A stretch of DNA of 64,000 nucleotides from an uncultured Prevotella sp. (GTDB lineage Bacteria > Bacteroidota > Bacteroidia > Bacteroidales > Bacteroidaceae), in assembly GCA_905196835.1 (NCBI GenBank), contig CAJJWN010000005.1:1-64000 (forward strand), written 5' to 3'. The first letter of the stretch is position 1. Every line of letters starts with the position of its first letter. Shown here piece after piece: positions 1-7,284 of the stretch. Position numbers and translations under genes: made by a program. Below the pieces are notes generated by a model, which saw only the letters and a program-made list of their open reading frames with translations, made no database searches and was not told where the DNA came from.

Positions 1-589
1 GCGGCACGCCGCCGAAGTTGCCCAGCCCCCATAGCATGTACGAGTGTACGCCCTCCTCGGTGGCGAAGAAGTTGAGCAGGGATATGGCCGACGAGGCGAT
101 GTAGCCTGTCATTATGCCTACGATGAGCAGCGTGGCGTTGTTCTTCACAATCCCGGCGAAGGCGAGCAGCACGAGCATCACGGCCGCCGCGCCGGCGAAG
201 GCCGCGGCGAGCACGGCCACGGAGCCGCCGAGCGTGGCGCCGCCTATGGTGACGCCGCCGCCGAAGGCGAGCAGCACGAGGGCTGCGCCGAGGCTGGCGC
301 CGCTGTTGATGCCGAAGATGGAGGGCCCGGCCAGGGGGTTGCGGAAGGCCGTCTGCAGGAGCAGTCCGCTAACGGCGAGCGAGCTGCCGCAGAGCATGGC
401 CGTTATGGCCTGCGGCAGCCGGGCGTTGAGCACTATGTAGCTCCACGCCGCGTTGCCTTCGTATCTGCCTGCAAGTATGGCGGCGACGTCGGCCAGGGGT
501 ATGTCTACCGCGCCGAGGGCGAGGCTGGCGGCAAACAGCGGCGGCAGCGCCGCCGCTGTGAGCGTGTTGGCTTTTGCGGCTTTGCTCAT
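1..589 (-). CDS. btuC: FecCD-family ABC transporter permease, partial (cobalamin/iron-chelate uptake)
   Basis: Inner-membrane permease of a BtuC/FecCD-type importer. The translated part (about 196 residues) begins MSKAAKANTL and continues into hydrophobic helices. It includes the family segments LPQAITAMLCGSSLAVSG, LLQTAFRNPLA and GPSIFGINSGA, typical of the first half of FecCD permeases. The C-terminal part lies beyond the left edge. Its ATG overlaps the stop of the upstream binding-protein gene (ATGA), indicating translational coupling. It is the last visible gene of a B12-riboswitch-controlled operon, so cobalamin is the inferred substrate; an ATPase gene (btuD) is expected next, off the window. 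A haem or siderophore permease would look alike. The family is clear; the substrate comes from context. Confidence 0.85.
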   Translation of the reverse strand, partial: MSKAAKANTLTAAALPPLFAASLALGAVDIPLADVAAILAGRYEGNAAWSYIVLNARLPQAITAMLCGSSLAVSGLLLQTAFRNPLAGPSIFGINSGASLGAALVLLAFGGGVTIGGATLGGSVAVLAAAFAGAAAVMLVLLAFAGIVKNNATLLIVGIMTGYIASSAISLLNFFATEEGVHSYMLWGLGNFGGVP

Positions 590-1770
590 TTCAGTGGCTT
601 GAAGTATTTTGGCGCGCCGAGCTTCGCGAGGTCGGGGTGTGTTATGAGGATGAAGTCGCGTAGCAGCAGGTCGGGGCTGAAGGGGGTGTCTTCATAGAAG
701 GTGCTGCCGCCGGTGGTGGGGCATCCGTAGACGCGCCGCTCCCTGAAGGCCTTGAACTGGGCGTAGCCGGGGTTTTCGGCCAGCAGGGCGCTGTATGTGG
801 CCGGCTGGCGGCTGTCGTGGCGCAGCATCCACACGTCGGCGTCCTTGGCTTTGGCCAGTACGGCCTCGAACGTTAGGGGCAGGCTGCCGCTGTTGGCGTC
901 GTCGGCGAAGGGATAGGCGGCGTTGGCGTCGGCTATGACCTGCCCCAGGGTGCTCTGTCCGCCAGGCACGTACCATACGGGGCCTGTCACCTTGTCGATG
1001 ATGACGGATGGCCGCGTGCCTGATTTCTGCGCTATGGCCTTCAGCCCGTTGTACCGGCGCTTCACCGCGTCCCAGATGCTGTCGGCCTCGTGCTCGGCGC
1101 CGAACAGCAGTCCGTATAGCTTCATCCACTCGGCGCGCCCCAGTGCGGAGGTTTCCATGTAGTCGGCCACTTCTATTATGGGCCTGCCCCATTCGTCGAG
1201 GCGGCCGTAGCCGCCGCTGTTCTGGAACGGCGATATGAGTATGGCGTCGGCGTCGGCCTCGATGATTTTCTCGAGCGTAGGCGTGGTACCGTTGCCGCAG
1301 TCGGCCATGCGGCCTTCTTTCAGGCGCTGCTTTACCCACGGCAGGTTGATGTATTGCGCGTCGCATATGCCGCGCACGGCGTCTCTTTTCCCAAGTTTGT
1401 CCAAGAGTGCGCAGTGTGCCGACGTGGTTATTATCGCCCGGCGCAGCGGGGTGTGTACTATCTCGGCCTTTTGCCCGTCGGCGTTCAGCGCGGCCGCCAG
1501 CTTCTCCGCCTTGTCGTTGCCCGGCGGCCTGCCTTCGGCCTGGCTGTCGGCTACAAGTATGTATGTGTGCAGTGTCCGGCCTTTGTTCCATGGGTCGTGT
1601 AGTGTGGCTACGGTGTAGCCGTCGTACTTCACGATGGTTAGCCGCCGGGCGTATTCCAGCCTTACGGTGTCTCCGCCGGAAAGGGCGGCACTGGTGCCGC
1701 CTCCCTTGCACGCGCAGAGGAGTAGCGGCGCCGAGGCTATTAGCAAAACTATGGCTTTCAGCTTATTCAT
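586..1770 (-). CDS. btuF: Cobalamin/iron-chelate-binding lipoprotein (BtuF/FecB-like)
   Basis: Periplasmic substrate-binding component of the importer. The N-terminus MNKLKAIVLLIASAPLLLC-AC is a lipoprotein signal with the lipid-acceptor cysteine near residue 20. The body resembles the helical-backbone (cluster A-II/BtuF) fold: RRAIITTSAHCALLDKLG, an EADADAILISPF segment and a C-terminal PFSPDLLLRDFILITHPD motif, usual for Bacteroidetes FecB-like proteins. At 394 residues it is longer than E. coli BtuF, as is common in this phylum. It overlaps the propeller gene by 8 nt and the permease by 4 nt. B12 as ligand is inferred from the riboswitch and btuB; the family itself also includes siderophore binders. 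Confidence 0.82.
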   Translation of the reverse strand: MNKLKAIVLLIASAPLLLCACKGGGTSAALSGGDTVRLEYARRLTIVKYDGYTVATLHDPWNKGRTLHTYILVADSQAEGRPPGNDKAEKLAAALNADGQKAEIVHTPLRRAIITTSAHCALLDKLGKRDAVRGICDAQYINLPWVKQRLKEGRMADCGNGTTPTLEKIIEADADAILISPFQNSGGYGRLDEWGRPIIEVADYMETSALGRAEWMKLYGLLFGAEHEADSIWDAVKRRYNGLKAIAQKSGTRPSVIIDKVTGPVWYVPGGQSTLGQVIADANAAYPFADDANSGSLPLTFEAVLAKAKDADVWMLRHDSRQPATYSALLAENPGYAQFKAFRERRVYGCPTTGGSTFYEDTPFSPDLLLRDFILITHPDLAKLGAPKYFKPLK

Positions 1771-2884
1771 ACGTCATGTGGTAGTTGAAGGCCAGTGCCG
1801 TAGGGCCTACGCCGGCGTCGTATCTTGCCACGAAGGTGCCGTCGGCACGGTAGCGGTTTACGTAGCCGTCGGCGGTGTAGTCGGCGTAGCCGGTGTCGGG
1901 GTTTATCCTGTATGACGATATGTAGACGTCGCCGTTCACGGGGTCAACGGCAATGGCCGCCGGGCTGTCCACGCCGTCGCCCGTGATGAACTGGCGCGTC
2001 TTGCCTGTCCGTGTGTCGTAGACGGAGTATGTCACGGTAGCGCCTTCTGCGCCGTATGCGGAGTTGACGTAGTACACGAGTCCGTTGCGCGCATCGGCTG
2101 CCATGAACGTAGCGTCGGCAAGCTTCTCTATCGTGCCGTTCTCTATCTTCCTGATGCCGGCGTCGTGCTGCGCCCAGTTGTCGTCGTACCATCCGGAGTC
2201 GAGCACGTACATGGCGCTGCCTACCGTGGCTATGCTTACGGGGTTGGTTATCAGGGCGTCCTTATGGTCGGTCACGTTGCCCGTGGCGAGGTCTATCTCG
2301 GATATTGACGGGTTCTTGTTCTGTCCCAAGTTGGAGTTTGCCACGTAAAGTTTGCCGTTGGCTACGGCCATCCCTTCCGGGTACGAGCCTGCCGCGTAAC
2401 ATGCGGTCATGGTGTAGTCCGTCGTGTCTATGGCTGCTATGTAGCCGTCGAATGTCGATATGTAGACGTTGCCTCCGGCCGCTACGATGCGCCGCGGCAG
2501 CTTGCCCTTGTCGCTGCCCATCAGCGCGGTGGTGCTGATTTGTTTGAGCACGTTCAGCTTGCGGCGGTCAACCACCCATACGCGGTGCTCCCCGTTCACC
2601 ACGATGTACAGCTTGGAGCCGTACACTATGGCGTCGTTCGGTGTGTCGCCGAGTGCCATGTTGTTTGCTTTGGCGAATGCGTCCTGCAACGTGCCGCCGT
2701 CGTTGCCTATGAATGTAAGGCTGCCGGGTATGTTGCCCATGGTGCCGGCATTGACTACGAATACTCCTTCGCCTGCGTTGACTGGTGAAGGGTCGGGGCC
2801 GGGCGTGCCGTCATCGCTGCACGCCGTAAACACTGAAACACTGATTGCCGCCATTGCGGCGAAAGATAAAAGCTTTTTCATCAT
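1763..2884 (-). CDS. Surface beta-propeller lipoprotein, BtuG-like (YncE/DUF5074 type)
   Basis: Lipoprotein with signal MMKKLLSFAAMAAISVSVFTAC and an acidic SDDGTPGPDP stretch right after the cysteine, like the export signal that sends Bacteroidetes lipoproteins to the cell surface. The remainder is a repeated four-strand pattern (GVFVVNAG, KLYIVVNG, NVYISTFDG, KLYVANSN, AMYVLDSG, GLVYYVNSAYG, GDVYISSYR) with about seven blades, i.e. a YncE-like propeller. In Bacteroides, BtuG proteins of this form cap BtuB and capture cobalamin with very high affinity. Position directly after btuB (1 nt apart) under a B12 riboswitch makes a BtuG role likely, though the ligand site cannot be read from sequence. 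Confidence 0.75.
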   Translation of the reverse strand: MMKKLLSFAAMAAISVSVFTACSDDGTPGPDPSPVNAGEGVFVVNAGTMGNIPGSLTFIGNDGGTLQDAFAKANNMALGDTPNDAIVYGSKLYIVVNGEHRVWVVDRRKLNVLKQISTTALMGSDKGKLPRRIVAAGGNVYISTFDGYIAAIDTTDYTMTACYAAGSYPEGMAVANGKLYVANSNLGQNKNPSISEIDLATGNVTDHKDALITNPVSIATVGSAMYVLDSGWYDDNWAQHDAGIRKIENGTIEKLADATFMAADARNGLVYYVNSAYGAEGATVTYSVYDTRTGKTRQFITGDGVDSPAAIAVDPVNGDVYISSYRINPDTGYADYTADGYVNRYRADGTFVARYDAGVGPTALAFNYHMTYE

Positions 2885-2885
2885 T

Positions 2886-4889
2886 TTAGAATTTGTAGTT
2901 TATCGAGAATTGCCAGCTGCGCCCCGGCATGGGGTAGCGCGCCACAATCTCGTATTGTTTGTCAAACAGGTTCTTGATGTCGGCGCGCGTCTCGAGCGTG
3001 CCTTGCCATATGCGCCACTTGCGGTAGGCCGTCAGCCCGAACTCGGCGTAGCCGGGCAGGTCGGTGCCCTCGTAGTGGTTGTTGTTGGCGTGCCGCTTGC
3101 TTACGGCATAGCCGTGTATAGAGATGTTTACCCACGGGTTTTCGAAGCTAACCGTGGCACTTCCCTGGTGTTCTGGGGTATACGCCAGCTGGTAGCCGTA
3201 GTATTGGGAGCTTTTGCTTGTGCGGTTTTCGGCGCGCTGCCAGCCGTAATTGACTGTGCCCAGAAGCGTAAAGCGTGGGCTGAAACGGTGCTCTGTCGTG
3301 GCTTCGGCCTCGATGCCGTGCCCGCATACCTTGCCCACGTTGATGTTGGTCCATATGAACATGTTGTAAGGCACGGCCACAATCTTGTCTTTCACGCGGT
3401 TCACATATCCATCGGCGGACAGCTTGAAATATGATGATTTGCCGTAAACGTGCCGCCACGTCAGCCCGGCGTTGAGCTGGTCTGTGCTTTCGGGCAGCAG
3501 ACTGGTGCTGCCGTAGTGGAAGTAGTACGACTCGTTGAACGTAGGTGCGCGGAATATGTTTTTGTACGACAGGCGCACGTACAGTTCTTCGTCCTCAAGC
3601 AGGCGGAATGACATTGACGCCGACGGCGACAGCCTGCGCAAGTTGCGTGCCGCACGGCCGGCTTTCGCCGCGTTGAGGTACATCGACCACAACAGGCGCG
3701 CCATGACCGTAAGGCGGCCGCTCTTGTAACGCGCCGCGGCGGTTTGCAATATGGCGTGGCGCCGTGGGCGCGTGTCGGTGTCGAGGCTGCTGTTGAGATT
3801 GTTGAATATATAGTCGGCCGAATAGTCCAACGCCCACGCCTTCGCCGGTGTGTATAGCAGACATGCCGATACGTATGCCTCGCGCTGCCAGTAGCTCGCG
3901 TCGTTGGCTCCGTCTTTGTAGGTCGCATCGGTATATATGGACGCCGCCCAGTTGTACTTTGCGGTGAACTTAGCCGATATGTTGCGGCTGTTCCATACGC
4001 GGTACTGCGCCTGCGCGAAGACGTTGCTCTCGTGCAGCCGCTCGCCGCTCATGTCGGTGTAGTATCTTACCTGCCCGGGCAGCCTGCGGTTGTTGTCATA
4101 ATAATATATCTTGCCGTCGAGCCTGCCGTTGGCTCCGGTTTTCCATATGAAGCCGGCCTCGGCATGGGCGGAGTTCATGCGGCTGTTGGTGCGCTTTTCA
4201 CGCATCGTAGTGCCGCCGTTGCGCAGGGTGAAGGGATAGTCGTTGTCGGCATAGACGTATTCGCCGGACATGGTGAACGCCAGCCTGTCCGTGAAGTTGT
4301 GGCTGTAGCGCACAAACGGGCTTACGTAGCCGAACGAGCCGAGCTTTACCTGCGCCGTAACGTGTGGCCGCAGGTCGCCAGACGGCGGCTGCACGGTGTT
4401 GACAGACAGCATTGAGGCGAAGGCCGCGTTGCGCGCCGGGACGAATATGTCTTCATTGTCACTGATTGTCAACGCTATGCTCTCTGCGTTTTCGAGAGAA
4501 TAGCGTGATACGTCTATTTCCCCAGTCTGGCAGTCGCTCAACGCCACTCCGTCATAGCTTACGCCGGTATGTTGCGCTCCAAGTCCGCGCACGGCAACGG
4601 TCTTCATTCCTCCGGCTCCGCCATAGTCGCGCAAGGTTATTCCCGGCAGGCGGCGCAGGGCGTCGGCCATGTCGGCCACCCCGAGGCGCAGCATGTCGCG
4701 GTCGTCAAGTATGCGTAGCGGAGCCGTGGCCGAGATGGGGGTGCGCCGTGCGTTTTCCATAATGGTAACGCCAGTCAAAGCCCTGTCTTCCGCAATGCTG
4801 TCATTGCGCTGCGCGGTGGCAGGTACGCATGTCAAGGCCGCCATGGCGGCCGCAAACGTCAGATGCTTAATATGTTCCAACACAATCAT
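2886..4889 (-). CDS. btuB: TonB-dependent cobalamin receptor BtuB
   Basis: Outer-membrane TonB-dependent receptor, 667 residues. The start is placed at ATG 4889 (MIVLEHIKHLTFAAAMAALT...) because this gives a signal peptide ending near ATAQ; the longer open frame upstream runs through the riboswitch. The plug domain follows (MADALRRLPGITLRDYGG, VAVRGLGAQHTGVSYDGV, VSRYSLENAESIAL), then beta-barrel strands and a terminal WQFSINYKF ending in phenylalanine, the outer-membrane insertion signal. No N-terminal CarboxypepD-regulatory domain is visible, unlike SusC-type transporters. Cobalamin specificity rests on the riboswitch directly upstream and on the downstream propeller and ABC-importer genes. 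Confidence 0.9.
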   Translation of the reverse strand: MIVLEHIKHLTFAAAMAALTCVPATAQRNDSIAEDRALTGVTIMENARRTPISATAPLRILDDRDMLRLGVADMADALRRLPGITLRDYGGAGGMKTVAVRGLGAQHTGVSYDGVALSDCQTGEIDVSRYSLENAESIALTISDNEDIFVPARNAAFASMLSVNTVQPPSGDLRPHVTAQVKLGSFGYVSPFVRYSHNFTDRLAFTMSGEYVYADNDYPFTLRNGGTTMREKRTNSRMNSAHAEAGFIWKTGANGRLDGKIYYYDNNRRLPGQVRYYTDMSGERLHESNVFAQAQYRVWNSRNISAKFTAKYNWAASIYTDATYKDGANDASYWQREAYVSACLLYTPAKAWALDYSADYIFNNLNSSLDTDTRPRRHAILQTAAARYKSGRLTVMARLLWSMYLNAAKAGRAARNLRRLSPSASMSFRLLEDEELYVRLSYKNIFRAPTFNESYYFHYGSTSLLPESTDQLNAGLTWRHVYGKSSYFKLSADGYVNRVKDKIVAVPYNMFIWTNINVGKVCGHGIEAEATTEHRFSPRFTLLGTVNYGWQRAENRTSKSSQYYGYQLAYTPEHQGSATVSFENPWVNISIHGYAVSKRHANNNHYEGTDLPGYAEFGLTAYRKWRIWQGTLETRADIKNLFDKQYEIVARYPMPGRSWQFSINYKF

Positions 4890-4892
4890 ACA

Positions 4893-5110
4893 TAATGCAC
4901 CGCCGTCCTCGAAGCGGTGGATTACACATTGCCGACGGCAGGTCTTCTGACTTTGCTGCCACTGATACGGGCGGCCTTCCCGGCGTAAAAACTGTGCCAG
5001 TGGCCATGCTTGCCCGTACCGACAACGGCGGCTCACAGCAGCGGGACTGTACGGGACTTTCACCCGTTTCCCTTTTAATCACTCATGTGTGAACCAGTCG
5101 GCGTTTACAA
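4893..5110 (-). promoter_or_regulatory. Cobalamin (AdoCbl) riboswitch
   Basis: Read on the minus strand, the leader contains the conserved B12 elements in order: GGGAAACGGGTGAAAGTCCC, ACAGTCCCGCTGCTGTGAGCC, GCCACTGGCACAG, GGGAAGGCCGCCC and the B12 box AGTCAGAAGACCTGCC (positions 4952-4937). Immediately before the btuB ATG is a hairpin of CACCGC (4919-4914) with GCGGTG (4903-4898), which could hide the ribosome entry site. This suggests translational control, with B12 repressing the operon. The outer limits are approximate. Confidence 0.93.
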
Positions 5111-5171
5111 GGGTAACCGCAGGCGCGAAATGCAAGTATGCTTGCATACGTGCAGATGCGGTTATCTGCTG

Positions 5172-5202
5172 CAAAGGTATGTAAAAATCTTGTACGGGCA
5201 AA
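5172..5202 (-). promoter_or_regulatory. Promoter of the B12 uptake operon
   Basis: On the minus strand TTTG (5202-5199) and TACCTTTG (5179-5172) are separated by exactly 19 nt, the Bacteroidetes sigma-ABfr consensus. Transcription should start near 5165, giving a leader of about 275 nt that contains the whole riboswitch. Confidence 0.8.
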
Positions 5203-5518
5203 ACAAAAACGTTTAAATTAACTGATAATCGTATGAGACGTACTAATTTATAACAGTATCGGATTGTGCTGCGTACATTGAAAATAGCCGACTGAAAAAC
5301 ATTATTCAGGCGGCAATGGGATTGGCCTTGATGTGAATTTCTGTAAATGGCTGATACTCCATGTGTTACAATACGTCATGTTTTGCATTGTAAGACGTGG
5401 CTTTTGGCTGTCTTGTTGGCTGTGTTTTGGAAAGCAAAAGGCCTGTTGTTTGCAATCGTCAAGGGTGTGGTCGTAATGTAATGCCGATAAGTTTATGTTG
5501 GCGGTAGTAAAATTACGT
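5203..5518. other. Intergenic stretch without genes
   Basis: About 315 nt between the btuB promoter and the terminator of the 5575-6390 gene. It holds no convincing reading frame. Degenerate copies of the TTTTGCA...GCAAAAGGCC repeat family are visible around 5383-5445 (TTTTGCATTG, AAGCAAAAGGCC). Confidence 0.5.
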
Positions 5519-5550
5519 AAGGCGGCACGCTCTTTGATTGGTGCCGCCTT
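5519..5550 (-). terminator. Hairpin terminator after the 5575-6390 gene
   Basis: GGCGGCAC (5521-5528) and GTGCCGCC (5541-5548) form a GC-rich stem with a 12-nt loop. On the minus strand it is followed by a moderately T-rich stretch (TTACGTAATTTT). It lies 25 nt after the stop codon. Confidence 0.65.
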
Positions 5551-5574
5551 ATGGGGTGTACATGTTTTTTTGTT

Positions 5575-6390
5575 TTAGTAATCGTCTTCGTCGGCGACTT
5601 CTTCCGCAAGTTCCAAGTCTTCCGGAGTCTCCTCGATGGTGGTGCGGTAGCTTTCCTCGGTGAGCTTGTCGTCGTCGAATGTGTCGTCGTCTTCGTCACG
5701 GCTGTTGAAAGTGTCGCTGCTGTCGTCATCGGGCATGTCCTCGTCTGTGTCTTCTTCTTCACCGCCGTAACGCCCGTCGTCGTCCTGCCCGAATTTTAGG
5801 CGCGGCTTCTCCGTTTCGGGTTTCAGCTTGGCGAAGATTGCCTCAACCCACGCGCCCTTTGTTATCTCGAGCACTGCGTAGCCGTCGGCAACTTTCTTCT
5901 CATACATGCCGCCTGGCTTGTGCAGACGGTCCTTGGGCAGGGTGGTAGTGCTGATGTCGAAGCCGCTCTGAATGATGTCCTGTATGCTCTGCGATAGCGA
6001 GTCCCATCCGCCGCCGAAGTTGCGGTCGATGACCTGCATGAGCTTCTCTGCTGAGATATGGCGTATGTTCTCGTATGTAAGGTCGGTTACGCGTGTTATG
6101 GGGCGCTTCTTTACGGCCGTTGTGGTTTCCTGGCCGTCTGGAGTGCGGAGTGTACTAACCTTGTAGCCGCGCTCCTCGTACTTCTTTACGACTTCAGGGC
6201 GGTCGGCCTTGACCTCCTCCATGTCGAAAGCGCTCTTGATGATGTCTATGTAGTGCCTGTAATTATCCTTTATGTCGGCATCTTTCTCGGCGGCCTGGAG
6301 CATACGGAATATGTCGCTCTCGTGTACGTCCCAGATGTTGCTCTTGTTGAGCGTCTTGAGCGTGAGTGATTTCTTGTCGGTATTCTTCAT
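5575..6390 (-). CDS. Hypothetical protein with acidic C-terminal tail
   Basis: A 271-residue soluble protein I cannot assign. The first 200 residues are mixed and mostly helical (SNIWDVHESDIFRMLQAAEK, RHISAEKLMQVIDRNFGGGW, GMYEKKVADGYAVLEITKGAW). The last 75 residues are extremely acidic (repeated D/E runs such as EEEDTDEDMPDDDSSD) and look disordered. There is no signal peptide or membrane segment. The gene follows the omega-amidase-like gene at 13 nt, so the two are probably co-transcribed, and it is closed by a hairpin terminator. Acidic tails of this kind occur on nucleic-acid mimics, chaperones and ribosome-linked factors, but nothing in the sequence decides among these. Confidence 0.85.
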   Translation of the reverse strand: MKNTDKKSLTLKTLNKSNIWDVHESDIFRMLQAAEKDADIKDNYRHYIDIIKSAFDMEEVKADRPEVVKKYEERGYKVSTLRTPDGQETTTAVKKRPITRVTDLTYENIRHISAEKLMQVIDRNFGGGWDSLSQSIQDIIQSGFDISTTTLPKDRLHKPGGMYEKKVADGYAVLEITKGAWVEAIFAKLKPETEKPRLKFGQDDDGRYGGEEEDTDEDMPDDDSSDTFNSRDEDDDTFDDDKLTEESYRTTIEETPEDLELAEEVADEDDY

Positions 6391-6402
6391 GCTTCGTATG
6401 TG

Positions 6403-7164
6403 TTAAGTTGTTGTTGCGGTAATTGTGTATTCGTCTCTGTCGTCAAGGACGGGGAACTTGCACCTGAATGTGTGCAGGGCTTCGATGTCTATGTCGGCGG
6501 TTATGGTCTGTGCTGCTTGCCCCTTGGCTTGTGTTACGGTATGTCCTTTTGCGTCGATTATGACGCTTCCGCCGGTATAGTGGCAATTTGGGTCGCAGCC
6601 TGTGCGGTTGGCTGCAATGACGTAGCACTGGTTTTCTATAGCGCGCGCCTTCGTGAGAGCGTCCCATACGTGTTGGCGGCTCTCGGGCCAGTTGGCCGTT
6701 ATGATTATGGCATCGTAGTCGCCACGGTTGCGCGCCCATACTGGGAAACGCAGGTCGTAGCATGTAAGCAGCAGAAACCTTATGCCTTTATATTCGACAA
6801 CTACTCTGCGCTCACCTGGCGCGTAGTGCTTGTTTTCTCCACCATATGTGAACAAGTGGCGCTTGTCGTAATAGTCAAACTCGCCGTCTGGCTTCACAAA
6901 GTAGAACCTGTTGCGCAGTGTTTCGTTGGCAGCCAAAGCGGCAAGGCTTCCGCATATGGCGCATTGGCGGATTGCGGCGGTGCGCCTCATCCATTCCAGC
7001 GGTTCGCGGCAGTGCGAGAATGGAGCACCGAAACCTGTTGCCCACATCTCGGGCATTACGTACAAGTCGGACGGCGGCGCGCCGCCGAGCAGAGCTTCCG
7101 CTGAAATGATGTTTTCTTCAGGGCTGTCCCACTTTATGTCTGTCTGTACGATTGTTATTCTCAC
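6403..7164 (-). CDS. Carbon-nitrogen hydrolase (omega-amidase/YafV-like nitrilase family)
   Basis: 253-residue cytosolic amidase of the nitrilase superfamily. The Glu-Lys-Cys triad is visible: Glu in VMPEMWATGF, Lys in YYDKRHLF and Cys in LLTCYDLRFP. The start MRITIVQTDIKWDSPEEN and the MWATGF and CYDLRFPVW segments match the YafV/NIT2 group, which hydrolyses alpha-ketoglutaramate or alpha-ketosuccinamate as a metabolite-repair step. Length is normal for the family. A promoter lies 33 nt upstream, divergent from rarA. The family call is firm; the substrate is by analogy. Confidence 0.9.
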   Translation of the reverse strand: MRITIVQTDIKWDSPEENIISAEALLGGAPPSDLYVMPEMWATGFGAPFSHCREPLEWMRRTAAIRQCAICGSLAALAANETLRNRFYFVKPDGEFDYYDKRHLFTYGGENKHYAPGERRVVVEYKGIRFLLLTCYDLRFPVWARNRGDYDAIIITANWPESRQHVWDALTKARAIENQCYVIAANRTGCDPNCHYTGGSVIIDAKGHTVTQAKGQAAQTITADIDIEALHTFRCKFPVLDDRDEYTITATTT

Positions 7165-7196
7165 GTTTTGCGGCGTTCTATCCTTTATGGTTGTTG

Positions 7197-7227
7197 CAAA
7201 AGTAATACATTATCTGTTAACGGCAAG
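7197..7227 (-). promoter_or_regulatory. Promoter of the amidase gene pair
   Basis: Minus-strand TACTTTTG (7204-7197) is preceded at 19 nt by CTTG (7227-7224), one mismatch from TTTG. The predicted start near 7190 leaves a 26-nt leader before ATG 7164. Confidence 0.65.
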
Positions 7228-7243
7228 TTTTTGGGTGATAATT

Positions 7244-7274
7244 TTTGCCTGATGCGATATATTTCTTACTTTTG
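7244..7274 (+). promoter_or_regulatory. Promoter of rarA
   Basis: TTTG (7244-7247), 19 nt, TACTTTTG (7267-7274): a full Bacteroidetes promoter. The expected start, about 7 nt after the -7 element, is near 7281, only about 4 nt before the chosen ATG at 7285, so the mRNA may be leaderless. Confidence 0.75.
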
Positions 7275-7284
7275 CAATATAATT

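Noticed and set aside
44..697. 217-codon + strand open frame over the FecCD permease and BtuF genes
   Set aside because: Composition (Gly/Ala/Glu/His runs) is that of a GC-rich antisense shadow; the minus-strand frames show clear family motifs.
4890..5063. N-terminal extension of btuB through the riboswitch
   Set aside because: The sequence there is the cobalamin aptamer and platform; the signal peptide begins at ATG 4889.
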